From positions 82,453 through 146,452 of the forward strand of contig NZ_AUAM01000012.1 in assembly GCF_000428725.1 (NCBI RefSeq): DNA of 64,000 nt, written 5' to 3'. The notes under the pieces are model-generated. The model did not search any database and was not told where the DNA came from. It saw only the letters and a list, made by a program, of their open reading frames with translations. This stretch comes from Psychromonas aquimarina ATCC BAA-1526 (lineage in GTDB: Bacteria > Pseudomonadota > Gammaproteobacteria > Enterobacterales > Psychromonadaceae). The translations under genes and the position numbers were made by a program. Below, in pieces: positions 46,971 through 56,723 of the stretch. Each line of letters starts with the position of its first letter. Position 1 is the first letter of the stretch.

Positions 46971-47508
46971 GGTCACAATTATCACCACAATGTTCGTGAG
47001 AGTGTTCATGACTTTGCGTATCACCGGCAAAAACGGCAAGAATCTCTGAACTTGGGCTGAACTGATCATCATTACCCGCAATGTAACGCAGATGCTCCCA
47101 GGTCAGCATCACGGCAAAAAACAAACGAACCTGCTGTTTCTTATATATACCCGCAGCAGAAAATACCTGACTGCCCTTATAGCCCTGCAGCTCTTCAATC
47201 ATATTAACAAAGCGCAGCCATTTTCTACAGTTTCGCTGACACCTGCTTTCCGGCATAACAAAGCTGTCGAGCACCGAATCAAATGATAACAATGCCTGCC
47301 AGAATTTCTTATCCGTATCAGCATTATTTAATTTTCTCGCCGTACACACTGATTTATAAAAAGAGTTCTCACGGCGGTTTTCTAGACTTAAGTATTCCCG
47401 CAGCTGCAACTGAAGCAGACTCCCTGCTTGAGCAAAAAAGTCCCTCTCGTTAAAAAGATAATCAGGCGCGCTAATCTCTTGTAAAAAGTTATTTAAATTA
47501 TGATCCAC
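46957..47508 (-). CDS. Unknown protein with histidine-rich C-terminal tail
   Basis: A 183-residue soluble, mostly helical protein with no recognised family. The start is GTG at 47508 with AAAGGAAG upstream. The end is rich in metal-binding residues (QSHEHSHEHCGDNCDHEHE), a nickel/zinc/cobalt-binding type tail. Followed by the overlapping CWC gene, so both may concern metal handling; that is inference from composition. Confidence 0.65.
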   Translation of the reverse strand: MDHNLNNFLQEISAPDYLFNERDFFAQAGSLLQLQLREYLSLENRRENSFYKSVCTARKLNNADTDKKFWQALLSFDSVLDSFVMPESRCQRNCRKWLRFVNMIEELQGYKGSQVFSAAGIYKKQQVRLFFAVMLTWEHLRYIAGNDDQFSPSSEILAVFAGDTQSHEHSHEHCGDNCDHEHE

Positions 47509-48261
47509 AGACGCTTCCTTTAGCTGAATAAGAAAATAAAAACCAGTTTATATTACAGAAATTTATCCCTCTTATAAAACCCAATTCACTACTAACTGAC
47601 ACTTTTACTCCTGAAAAACTTAAGCTGAAAAATGTAAATATTAAGGCAAACTTCAGCCCCTTCCGGCAATGACCATTTTATGATGTAAACGTGACCACTA
47701 GCCGTAACATCTGCCTCGACAGCTTTCAAAAAGATACAAAACAAGTAAATGAAATAACATGCAAAAGGAATCAACAAACAGCTGTGCGAGCCTCAAACAG
47801 CTCCTGCAAAGCACAGCCAACAAACAGCAAAAAGCAGCCAAGCAACTGATAACATTAAACTAAAACACAAAAAGGAGTGTATCACGGCCTTGCTTGCCAA
47901 GACTTAAAAACGCTAATAAAACATCACTCACCAGATAAAACAAAAACAAACGAAAGTAACAAAAGGTAACAAGGCGTAACAAAAAGTAATTACTTAGAGG
48001 CTCTAGAATAAAACATAAAAATCACAGCGTTATGAATTAAGCCTCTATATACTGCATTTTCCACGAGGTTGCCGAGCGGTACTGCAAAGGATTATTACGC
48101 TTTGATTTAAGGAAAGCTGAGTCTACAGCAGAACTTCCTTCTCCCGCTCCCGATAATCTCCTTGCCTCTGGTATTAAACAGCTGGGATGCATGACAGAGA
48201 CCTTCTGTTATTTTTACAGCTGTATTACTAGAATCACATACAGATAGGATGTTAAAAAAGC
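47509..48261. other. Long intergenic region before the glycosidase gene
   Basis: About 750 bases between divergent genes. It contains four phased GTAAC-type repeats (47956-47990). A 61-codon frame at 47592-47777 is not convincing. No tRNA structure could be built around the tRNA-like motif at 48070. Confidence 0.5.
47956..47995. promoter_or_regulatory. Helically phased direct repeats, operator candidate
   Basis: GTAACAAAAG, GTAACAAGGC, GTAACAAAAA and GTAATTACTT follow each other with a 10-base period. Such phasing is typical of sites for OmpR/PhoB-type regulators bound in tandem. Which gene it controls is open: about 270 bases before the glycosidase gene, 450 bases from the divergent gene. 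Confidence 0.4.
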
Positions 48262-51200
48262 ATGACTAATTTCAGATTTAACAAAACACGCGTTGCGACG
48301 CTTGTTTTGCTGTTCAGCGGAACTGCACTAACGGGGTGTTCAAATGACGATGATCAAACACAAACCATCATTAAAAATGATCCCTTAACCTGCGAGGCGC
48401 CGGAAGTTTTGAATGAAGCGCAGACTGCTTGTGTTACCCCGGTTCCAGATAAGCCGGATGTGCCTGACGTACCGGATCAGCCTGATAAGGCCGTGGCTCC
48501 CTATGCGGTTGACCTTTATTTAAAAGGTAGCTTCAGCGGCTGGGGCGCAGAAGATACCTATAAGTTAATTTTCAAAGATGATGCTTACTATCTTAATAAT
48601 GTCGCATTTACTGCGGGTGTGCCGGAATTTAAAGTAGCAGACGCAGAGTGGACATTGGAGACAAGTTTCACCGTTGATATAGAAAATCTGACCCAAGTCA
48701 GTCCAGGTCAGAAATATACGCTGCAGACCGGCGACGCGGCAGCCAATATGGGCCTGCTTATCACCCAGGCCGGCTTGTATGATTTTAAATTAGAAGTTGG
48801 AGATGATCTGCTTCACCCGGTATTTAGTTATGCGCCGGATATCGCGCCTTTAAGCTATGACCTTTATATTCGAGGCGGTTTTAACGGCTGGGGTACGGAT
48901 AACCAGCTGCGTTATGTCGGTGATAATAAATATCAGGTAACCATGCAGGTCGCTCCCGGCAACCATGAATTCAAACTGGCGGCGGCAGACTGGTCAAGCG
49001 AGTGGGTATTAGGTGAAGAAGCGCTTACAGCTGAATTAGATACAAATTATACCATGCTGCCCGGCGGTGCAAATGCAACCTTCTTTATTACCGAAACAGG
49101 TTATTACAAATTTACTGTTGATGCTTCGGATACTAAAGCACCTGTGCTGAAAATAACAGCATCAGACGGAAGCGAAGGAGTTATTGTGAACCCGCATGAA
49201 GGTAATGAGAAAATACAAAAACTGACTTTCACTACCTACGATGATAAAGAGGAAGAAGTGACTTTTTCCGCTCTGAAAGCTGATGTTCAGTACCGCAGCT
49301 ACGCCCATTCAACCACTCAGGAACTGCGCGATCCCGGTGATGCTTATGTCTTATATGAAGAGAAAGCAGGACAGCCTACTATCCGTACCGGTAATCTGCC
49401 CTTTGATGCACTGTTTTCACTGTCTGTAAATGAAACAGAGCAGAACAGCGTATCTGAAATTAAAGACGGCAATTACAACGGCGGTAAAGCAATTGACTGT
49501 AACTGTTTTGAAACAGGTGCAAAATGGAACTATGTCTGGACGCGTGATCTTTCTTATGCAGCCAACTTAGGTCTAGCAATGCTTGATCCAGAGCGAGTCA
49601 AAACATCATTAGAATTTAAACTTTCTGAATACCGTGACGGTACCGGTAAACCGGCTCAAGCAGCCGGTGATGACAGCGGTTTACAAATCGTACAGGATAC
49701 AGGCTCAGGCGGCAGCTGGCCGATCAGTACCGACCGTGTAACCTGGGCATTCGGTGCAGAAAAAGCACTGCAGAACCTCCCTGCTGAAAGCCGTGATGCG
49801 TTTGCTCTAAAAGCTTATAAAGCATTAGTTAATACCGTTGAGAATGACCGTCTTGCAGCTTTTGACAGTGTTGACGGTTTATATAACGGCGAGCAGTCAT
49901 TCCTTGACTGGCGTGAACAGACTTATGCGAGCTGGATAACTAAAGATCTCGCCAGCATGGGCAGTGCAAAAGCGCTTTCTACCAATGCAGGTCACTACCA
50001 GGCACTTAAACTGACAGCTAAATTAGCAGGCGAACAGGGTGAGCCGGCGGCGGCGGCCAGATATGAAAGCTGGGCAGCAGCACTTAAAACAGCGATCAAT
50101 AAACGTTTCTGGTTAGAAGATGCAGGTATGTACAGCAGCTTAACGGCTGGACACCAGAATTTAGCGCCGCTGCATAAATTTGACTGGTTAGGTCAGTCGC
50201 TGGTTATTATTACCGGGATTGCAGATACAGCACGTGCCGATAAAGTTTTAGCAAACTACCCGCACAGCGACATGGGCGCACCGGTTATCTTCCCGCAGCA
50301 GCCGGATGTTGCAGTCTATCATAACCGTGCTATCTGGCCGTTTGTTACTGCTTACGGTTTAAAAGCAGCTGTTAAAACAGGCAATACAGCAGTGGCAAAT
50401 GCCGCTTACCAGACGCTGTTTAGAGCGGCGGCACTTAACCTTTCTAATATGGAGAACCTTGAGTGGTTATCACTTAAACCAAACCTGTTAGACTTTGATA
50501 ATCCGTCGTTATCCGGCCCGGTGATTAACTCTAAACGTCAGCTTTGGTCTGTCGGCGCTTATGTGGGGATGGTAATAGAAGATGTCTTCGGTCTTACTAC
50601 TACAGATACAGGGATCAGCCTGAACCCGTTTATTACCAGCGAACTACGCAGAGACAAGTTTGCAAACAGCACAAGTATTAAATTACAGGGCCTGACACTA
50701 AAAGGTAAAGTGATTAATCTAGAAATTCTACTGCCTGAAGCTTCTGATGACAGCGGTTATTATTCACTACAGAATCTAACCCTGAACAATAAATCAGTAA
50801 GTGATCCTAAGTCTATTGCATTTACAGATTTAAGCGACAGCAATAACCTGGTGATTACTTTGGGTGACTTAATCAGCGGCTCAACAGCTATTACCATGGT
50901 AGATGCAGATCCGCTGAGCAATAGTGATCCCGTCGTTTTTGCACCAAAAGAGCCGCTGATCAGCAGTGTTGCTGCTGATAAAGACGGATTCCTGACGGTA
51001 GAATTCAGTGATACGCAGGCCGGTAATATCAGCTATAACCTGTACCGTAACGGCGCATTAGCGAAAACTGATGTAGCGAAAGGAGTCGTTACTGACAGTC
51101 TTAAAGCTGCAGATGCTGCCGGTACTTGTTATGCTGTAGAAGCTGTTTATACAGAAACCAACAATTACTCTCATCACAGCGCACCTGTCTGTTTTGGTAC

Positions 51201-51705
51201 AAAGCAGACTATTGCAGTAACAGATACACGTGTTAGTTCAAACATCAGCACAACACCTGCTGATGAGCAGATTAACACAGCTTATCTGCACAACTGGGGC
51301 AGTTTAAACGATACGCTGACGGTAAGTGATATCACAATAAGTGCAGCTAATGATTACCATATCCAGCTACAGTATCACAATAACTTCAATGCAATTAACC
51401 TGGGTGTTACCAACGGCGTTAAATGGCTGGAAGTTAAAAATGCAGCGGGTGCAGTTGTTGCCGAGGGTGTTATTCAGATGCCGCATGCGGCAGTTAAAGA
51501 TGGTAAAAAACCGTTGGTTTATTCAACACCACTTGCCGCCGGCCTTGCTCCTGGAACTTATTCTTTAGAAGTTACTGACTTCTACAATATGAGTTATCTG
51601 GAAAGCAACACCACTTATATCGCCAGCGGCGGCAAAGATGGACAGGTAAATAACTTTGATATTGCATCTATCCGCATTCAGCCGGCCAGCCCTCTGGTAG
51701 ACTGA
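48262..51705 (+). CDS. Large glycosidase lipoprotein with two N-terminal carbohydrate-binding domains
   Basis: A 1147-residue lipoprotein (lipobox TGCSND, cleaved before Cys). After a Pro/Asp-rich linker come two related domains of about 115 residues (each starting YDLYIRGGFNGWG or YAVDLYLKGSFSGWG), pullulanase-type starch-binding modules. From about residue 320 to 860 lies an (alpha/alpha)6-barrel glycosidase domain with WNYVWTRDLSYAANLG, resembling glucoamylase/six-hairpin glycosidases; the catalytic acids were not assigned. The C-terminal 250 residues hold fibronectin-like and beta-sandwich domains. Likely cleaves alpha-glucan at the cell surface. AGGAT ribosome site. Terminator follows. 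Confidence 0.85.
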   Translation: MTNFRFNKTRVATLVLLFSGTALTGCSNDDDQTQTIIKNDPLTCEAPEVLNEAQTACVTPVPDKPDVPDVPDQPDKAVAPYAVDLYLKGSFSGWGAEDTYKLIFKDDAYYLNNVAFTAGVPEFKVADAEWTLETSFTVDIENLTQVSPGQKYTLQTGDAAANMGLLITQAGLYDFKLEVGDDLLHPVFSYAPDIAPLSYDLYIRGGFNGWGTDNQLRYVGDNKYQVTMQVAPGNHEFKLAAADWSSEWVLGEEALTAELDTNYTMLPGGANATFFITETGYYKFTVDASDTKAPVLKITASDGSEGVIVNPHEGNEKIQKLTFTTYDDKEEEVTFSALKADVQYRSYAHSTTQELRDPGDAYVLYEEKAGQPTIRTGNLPFDALFSLSVNETEQNSVSEIKDGNYNGGKAIDCNCFETGAKWNYVWTRDLSYAANLGLAMLDPERVKTSLEFKLSEYRDGTGKPAQAAGDDSGLQIVQDTGSGGSWPISTDRVTWAFGAEKALQNLPAESRDAFALKAYKALVNTVENDRLAAFDSVDGLYNGEQSFLDWREQTYASWITKDLASMGSAKALSTNAGHYQALKLTAKLAGEQGEPAAAARYESWAAALKTAINKRFWLEDAGMYSSLTAGHQNLAPLHKFDWLGQSLVIITGIADTARADKVLANYPHSDMGAPVIFPQQPDVAVYHNRAIWPFVTAYGLKAAVKTGNTAVANAAYQTLFRAAALNLSNMENLEWLSLKPNLLDFDNPSLSGPVINSKRQLWSVGAYVGMVIEDVFGLTTTDTGISLNPFITSELRRDKFANSTSIKLQGLTLKGKVINLEILLPEASDDSGYYSLQNLTLNNKSVSDPKSIAFTDLSDSNNLVITLGDLISGSTAITMVDADPLSNSDPVVFAPKEPLISSVAADKDGFLTVEFSDTQAGNISYNLYRNGALAKTDVAKGVVTDSLKAADAAGTCYAVEAVYTETNNYSHHSAPVCFGTKQTIAVTDTRVSSNISTTPADEQINTAYLHNWGSLNDTLTVSDITISAANDYHIQLQYHNNFNAINLGVTNGVKWLEVKNAAGAVVAEGVIQMPHAAVKDGKKPLVYSTPLAAGLAPGTYSLEVTDFYNMSYLESNTTYIASGGKDGQVNNFDIASIRIQPASPLVD

Positions 51706-52039
51706 TCTGTATTTACAATAATTAACCTGCAAGCCCAAGTGAACTCATTTGGGCTTTTTTGTAATATTTGTCTCTTCCGGAAATGTGTTTACACATTTAC
51801 ACCAAAAATACCCGCTAACAACTACCCAGCCGAAAGCGCTTCCGATACTTAAAGATATAATAATAAACTTTACATTTTGTTAAAAATCAAAAGATTAGGG
51901 AACATTTCGTACTGCTGCCCGTTTCATTATCAGCCATTATTTTATAGACAAATAATTTAATTAAAATTGTCTGATTTTCTATTAGCCAGGGCCTCAAATT
52001 TCCTCTACAATCCTTTCTTTTTTAGTACAGAACAAGATT
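51706..52039. other. Gap between glycosidase and channel genes
   Basis: Contains the glycosidase terminator and about 280 AT-rich bases with the promoter for the channel gene. A CRP-like TGTGTTTACACA element is present (51785-51797). Confidence 0.4.
51731..51760 (+). terminator. Terminator after glycosidase gene
   Basis: AAGCCCAA / TTGGGCTT stem with 10-base inner portion, followed by a T run. Confidence 0.85.
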
Positions 52040-52684
52040 ATGTTATTAACCATTCTTTACATTATCGGCATCACAGCGGAAGCGATGACCGGCGCCCTTT
52101 CGGCGGGAAAACGAAAAATGGACTGGTTTGGTGTTATGTTTGTCGCAAGTGCAACCGCAATCGGCGGCGGTACGGTGCGTGATATCATTTTAGGCCACTA
52201 TCCCGTCGGCTGGATTAAACACCCTGAATATATAATGATCACCTGCGTCGCCGGCGTATTCACCACTCTGATTGCTCCCTGGGTAGCACGCAATCACCGC
52301 CTGTTTATCTGTTTAGATTCTATCGGTCTGGTTGTATTCAGCATTATCGGCTGCCGCGTTGCGCTCGATATGGGGCTGCATCCGCTTATCTGTATTATTT
52401 CAGCAATTGTAACAGGTATATTCGGCGGATTATTAAGAGATCTGATCTGCCGCCAGACGCCGCTGGTTTTACATAAAGAGTTATATGCTTCTGTTGCACT
52501 AATTGCAGCAGCTCTCTACCTCGGACTACTGTGGTACGGCTTAGAAGATTCTATCGCGGTAATTATAACCCTGATCACAGGCTTCAGTCTGCGTATGGCG
52601 GCCCTGAAATTCAGCTGGCGCTTACCCGTATTTCATTTTGAACATGAATTATTAGAAGAAAATACCAGCCGAAAAGGTGAATAA
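52040..52684 (+). CDS. TRIC-type cation channel family protein (UPF0126)
   Basis: A 214-residue inner-membrane protein with about six to seven helices. The signature GGGTVRDIILGHYPVGW and its second copy GGLLRDLICRQTP show the internal repeat of the TRIC/UPF0126 family (E. coli YicG). Monovalent-cation channel activity is known for prokaryotic TRICs; physiological role here unknown. Ribosome site is poor (AACAAG). Ends at a good hairpin. Confidence 0.9.
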   Translation: MLLTILYIIGITAEAMTGALSAGKRKMDWFGVMFVASATAIGGGTVRDIILGHYPVGWIKHPEYIMITCVAGVFTTLIAPWVARNHRLFICLDSIGLVVFSIIGCRVALDMGLHPLICIISAIVTGIFGGLLRDLICRQTPLVLHKELYASVALIAAALYLGLLWYGLEDSIAVIITLITGFSLRMAALKFSWRLPVFHFEHELLEENTSRKGE

Positions 52685-52700
52685 TTTGTACTAGCGGTAA

Positions 52701-52726
52701 CGAAAAGCAGCCGGTCTGCTTTTCGC
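52701..52726 (+). terminator. Terminator hairpin after channel gene
   Basis: Perfect 10-base stem CGAAAAGCAG/CTGCTTTTCG with a 5-base loop; no strong T run. Confidence 0.6.
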
Positions 52727-52882
52727 TGCTTAGCTTTATGTCTTCTAATCTCCCCCGCTCTGCTTCTCGATAGCAAACAAAACCTTGTATTAATGCAGGC
52801 AAGGTATCATCTCCGCCAAATACATTCTTACGCTGCTCTGTTAAAATAAATGAAACAGACGATTATTCAAAGGACTGCAGTG

Positions 52883-55792
52883 ATGCTTGAACCTCAAGTG
52901 AAACAACGATTTAGTTTGCACTTTTATATTACCTCATTATTTACTGTACTGATCTTATTATGCGGTCTGTTTATCGGCTGGTACAGTTATAACCAGTTAA
53001 GTAAAACCATGCTGGATTCAGGAAAATTAATTTTTGCGCAGACAACTCAGCAGCTGACAAACATAATAAAAAGTGAGACATCTCATATCAATACTCTGCT
53101 TGAAGCCTTAGCTGTTTCGCAATTACCCGAAGCGGATCTCCAGCAAAGATTAAAGTTTGTTCCTATGTTAAAAGAGATGTTAGAGGACAGAAAGAGTACA
53201 AAATCATTATTTATCTCATATCCGAACAATGATCTGTTTCTGCTGAGAAAAATCCATGCAAAAGAGTATGTAACACAATATAACGCCCCGCCGCAGAGCC
53301 GTTATATGAGCACATCAGTTACTAACGGCAAAGCTGTTCATAACTTTTATGATCAGGATCTGCAGCTGACATTAAAAACAGCAGAGCCGGACTTTCAATT
53401 TAATACAGAAAAACGCCCCTGGTACAAGGCAGCTAAAAGAAACTCAGCGAGCACTATCACAGATCCCTATCGATTTCATTCCAGCCGGGAAATAGGCCTT
53501 ACCATGGCACTGTTTAATGAGCAGCACGATGTCATTATCGGCGCCGATTATTCATTAAATGACCTCTCCAATTCACTGGCACTATTTAAGTCATCTGAAA
53601 ACACTCAGATAATGATTGTTAATGAATCGGGCCAGGTTATTGCTTATAACGAGACAGAAGAGCTGCTGTCAGAGTCGGGTAAATTTGTTGAACAAAAAAC
53701 AATCTCAGAAATCCGACACCCCGTTTTACAATATGTTTTTGATAATTATCAGCATCAGCATGGAAGTACAGAGTTTACCTACGACGGCCGGCAGTGGTTA
53801 GGCAAAGTATCGAATATGAAGACAAACACTCACCTCTATTTATTACAATTAGTACCAATTGATGAATTATTAGATGAGGCATATGAGCTGCGTAACGAAA
53901 CGGTGTTTATTACTCTGCTGATTATTTTAGTCACCCTGCCGGCCGCCTGGTATTTTTCTAAAAAATTAACCCGGCCGATTCGCCAGCTCACCAGTGAACT
54001 ACAGTTTATTAAAGATTTTGATTTTTCCCGGCCGATAAAGACCAACTCTTTAATTCAAGAGATAGATGAATTAGTTAATGTAACCCGCGACATGAAAAAT
54101 ACGATAGGTCACTTTCAGGACTTGTCGGCAACATTAGTAGGTAAGCAGAACTTTGAGGAGCTTCTTAAAAAAGTAACCTTTGAAACAATCTCTTTAAGCC
54201 ATGCTAAAGGTGCAGCGGTTCTGCTGGCCGATAAATCAAAGAACCTCAATGTCGCTTTTGCCGCTTTTATCGAGCTGGACGAGCAGCAGAATGATAAATT
54301 AGCGGTAGAATTAAAGTCTCTCACTTTTACTGCTGAGCAGATTTCTCAGCTGAATATAAACCAGAAAAACAATACTTCTAACAGCGCATTACCAGAACAG
54401 TTCAGCCCCTTCTTAAAAACACTAATAACAGACCATGATAAGTTGAGCTGGCGGTTATTACCCCTGTCGAATCGAACAGGAGAATCTCTGGGTGTGTTAG
54501 CAATAATAAATGATACAAAGCAGACAAACTTTCAGGGCAGGCAGAACTTCACTCAGGTAATGGCTGGTTTTTCCGCTTTAGCAATTGAAGGACAGTTACT
54601 GCTTGCCGAGCAGAAAGAGCTGCTGCAGAGCTTTATCCACCTGATTGCCGGCGCAATTGACAGCCAGTCGCCCTATACCGGCGGTCACTGTGAACGCGTT
54701 CCGGAACTGACAAAAATGTTAAGTCAGGCGGCCTGCGCTGAAAAAGAGGGTAACTTTAAAGATTTTGCGCTTAGTGACGAGCAGTGGGAAGAGCTCCATA
54801 TTGCATCCTGGCTGCATGACTGTGGAAAAATAGTTACCCCAGAATACGTTATTGATAAAGCGACTAAATTAGAAACTATCTATGATCGGATTCATGAAAT
54901 ACGTATGCGTTTCGAACTGCTTAAAGAGCAGACAGAAAAAGAGTACTGGAAAGGGTTAGCACAAGGGCTGAATAAAAAAGAGTTAACAGAGCAGAGAGAA
55001 ATGCTGCTGACGACGCTGGATCAGGAATTCACTTTTGTCGCAGAATGTAATATCGGCGGCGAATTTATGTCCGACGATAAAATACAGCGCCTTAGCAGTA
55101 TTGCACAGCGAACCTGGACAAGAACTCTGGATAACAAACTGGGTATCGCCAAACAGGAGAAAATGCGTCATAAAGAGACTGAGTTGTCTCTACCGCAGAA
55201 AGAGTATCTATTAGCAGATAAAATGGAGCACCTGATTAAACGCGAGCATCTTATAGAACAGGAGCATGCCCAGTTAACCGCACCAGGTAATCCCTGGGGA
55301 TTTAATATGAAAACCCCTGAGTATCAGTTTAACCGCGGCGAGTTATATAACCTGTCAGTTAAACGAGGCACACTCACACCTGAAGACAGATTTATTATTA
55401 ATGAACATATGGTTCATACCATTGTTATGTTATCTAAACTGCCCTTTCCTAAACACCTCGAAAATGTGCCGCTTATTGCCGGCGGACATCATGAAAAAAT
55501 GGACGGTAAAGGTTACCCGCGAGCAGTGCCTGCCGGAGAGCTTCCTGTTACGGCACGCATAATGGTTATCGCTGATATTTTTGAAGCATTAACCGCCTCA
55601 GACCGCCCTTATAAAGAGCGTAAAACATTAAGCCAGTCAATTAAGATAATGAGTTTTATGGCAAAAGATAATCACATTGATGCGCAGGTATTTGAGCTGT
55701 TTTTAAGCTCCGGCGTATATTTACAATATGCACAGAGCTATTTAAGCGAAGATCAGATTGATGATGTAAATATTAGCGAATATTTAAGTTAA
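52883..55792 (+). CDS. Sensory HD-GYP c-di-GMP phosphodiesterase (Cache-HAMP-GAF-HD-GYP)
   Basis: A 969-residue membrane protein. TM1 lies near residue 20-40, a large periplasmic Cache domain follows, TM2 near 340-360, HAMP, a GAF-like domain, then a C-terminal HD-GYP domain with HDCGKI (about 644) and HHEKMDGKGYP (about 869). The metal-binding His/Asp set and GYP are present, so c-di-GMP hydrolysis is expected. About 170 residues lie between HD and HH beyond the usual spacing. The start is the ATG at 52883, with AAAGGACTGCAG upstream, rather than 52850. It is monocistronic. Confidence 0.9.
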   Translation: MLEPQVKQRFSLHFYITSLFTVLILLCGLFIGWYSYNQLSKTMLDSGKLIFAQTTQQLTNIIKSETSHINTLLEALAVSQLPEADLQQRLKFVPMLKEMLEDRKSTKSLFISYPNNDLFLLRKIHAKEYVTQYNAPPQSRYMSTSVTNGKAVHNFYDQDLQLTLKTAEPDFQFNTEKRPWYKAAKRNSASTITDPYRFHSSREIGLTMALFNEQHDVIIGADYSLNDLSNSLALFKSSENTQIMIVNESGQVIAYNETEELLSESGKFVEQKTISEIRHPVLQYVFDNYQHQHGSTEFTYDGRQWLGKVSNMKTNTHLYLLQLVPIDELLDEAYELRNETVFITLLIILVTLPAAWYFSKKLTRPIRQLTSELQFIKDFDFSRPIKTNSLIQEIDELVNVTRDMKNTIGHFQDLSATLVGKQNFEELLKKVTFETISLSHAKGAAVLLADKSKNLNVAFAAFIELDEQQNDKLAVELKSLTFTAEQISQLNINQKNNTSNSALPEQFSPFLKTLITDHDKLSWRLLPLSNRTGESLGVLAIINDTKQTNFQGRQNFTQVMAGFSALAIEGQLLLAEQKELLQSFIHLIAGAIDSQSPYTGGHCERVPELTKMLSQAACAEKEGNFKDFALSDEQWEELHIASWLHDCGKIVTPEYVIDKATKLETIYDRIHEIRMRFELLKEQTEKEYWKGLAQGLNKKELTEQREMLLTTLDQEFTFVAECNIGGEFMSDDKIQRLSSIAQRTWTRTLDNKLGIAKQEKMRHKETELSLPQKEYLLADKMEHLIKREHLIEQEHAQLTAPGNPWGFNMKTPEYQFNRGELYNLSVKRGTLTPEDRFIINEHMVHTIVMLSKLPFPKHLENVPLIAGGHHEKMDGKGYPRAVPAGELPVTARIMVIADIFEALTASDRPYKERKTLSQSIKIMSFMAKDNHIDAQVFELFLSSGVYLQYAQSYLSEDQIDDVNISEYLS

Positions 55793-55841
55793 TCAATTTA
55801 TCGGCTATGCCCGGCATTGTACGGCCGGGTCAAAACGGTTA

Positions 55842-56000
55842 TACCAATTCCGTTAATTAGGTGATCTATTTAGGCGTAGGAAAAATGGATGAAAGCAAGG
55901 CATTGATTGCAGTAACTAGTTATTCTAATTACAAAATCAATAACGAAGCTAACATTCATTTTAACCAGCATAAATGAATAGAAAATTATCGGATTTGGTA
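55842..56000. repeat. MITE-like repeat, copy 1
   Basis: About 159 bases bounded by imperfect inverted repeats TACCAATTCCGTTAAT and ATTATCGGATTTGGTA, flanked by TA-rich sequence. It contains nested pairs (AAAATGGATG/CATTCATTTT, ATTGATT/AATCAAT, GTAA..TAG/CTA..TTAC), so an RNA copy would fold into a long hairpin. A second copy lies inverted at 63490-63628. The right end abuts the thiQ stop codon. No coding capacity. Confidence 0.8.
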
Positions 56001-56705
56001 TTATAAACCAGCCTGTACAAAGTGCCTTAAACTTGGATTAGGGTTTTCGGCGTTTAAATTATTTATCTCACCGGCACTTGATATCTTCCCCTGCTCAACA
56101 AACAGATAATGCGAGGCGGCATTGAGTGCATCGGAAATATGATGCGTTACCATTAATACAGTTACCTTGTGTTTACCTGCTAACTTTTTAACTATAGTAA
56201 GCATCTCTTCACGCAGAACAGGATCAAGAGCAGAAAACGGCTCATCAAGCAGCAGCAGGGGTTTATTCTGTACAAAACAGCGGGCTAAAGCGACCCGCTG
56301 TTTCTGCCCCCCAGATAACTGCTGCGGCAGGCGAGGTAAAAGCTTCTCAATACCAACCTGTCGGCAGATATCAGCTACCTTTGCCTTTTGATCCCGGGTT
56401 AATTTAAGCCCGGGATCTAAACCTAAACCTATATTATCTGCGACATTAAGGTGAGCAAAAAGGTTATTTTCCTGGAATAACATCGCCAGCGGACGGCGGT
56501 GCGGCTGAACATCTAAAACAGACTTACCGGCGATTTGAATATCACCGCTTAAGGGGTTAATAAAACCCGCCGCTAAATTTAACAGGGTACTTTTACCGGC
56601 ACCGCTTGCCCCTAACACAGCAACAATATTCCCTGTGCCGATATCAATATCAAAATTGAACTGCTCCTGCTGATACTGGTACTTTACACTGCAGAATTTG
56701 ATCAT
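56001..56705 (-). CDS. thiQ: Thiamine ABC transporter ATP-binding protein
   Basis: A 234-residue ABC ATPase. Walker A is GASGAGKSTLL, the signature is LSGGQKQRVALARCFVQ and Walker B is LLLLDEPFSALD. The start is the ATG at 56705, with GAGGTGG upstream. It is the third gene of the thiB-thiP-thiQ operon, which confirms the substrate as thiamine, TPP and related molecules. The TAA stop lies directly at the edge of the MITE-like repeat, so transcription may end there. Confidence 0.93.
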   Translation of the reverse strand: MIKFCSVKYQYQQEQFNFDIDIGTGNIVAVLGASGAGKSTLLNLAAGFINPLSGDIQIAGKSVLDVQPHRRPLAMLFQENNLFAHLNVADNIGLGLDPGLKLTRDQKAKVADICRQVGIEKLLPRLPQQLSGGQKQRVALARCFVQNKPLLLLDEPFSALDPVLREEMLTIVKKLAGKHKVTVLMVTHHISDALNAASHYLFVEQGKISSAGEINNLNAENPNPSLRHFVQAGL

Positions 56706-56723
56706 AGCCACCTCGAACAGCAA

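Noticed and set aside
47592..47777. 61-codon minus-strand frame upstream of the glycosidase
   Set aside because: No ribosome site, composition not protein-like; AT-rich chance frame.
48066..48110. tRNA-like GGTTGCCGAGCGGTA motif
   Set aside because: No acceptor or T arm can be built around it; chance match to a D arm.
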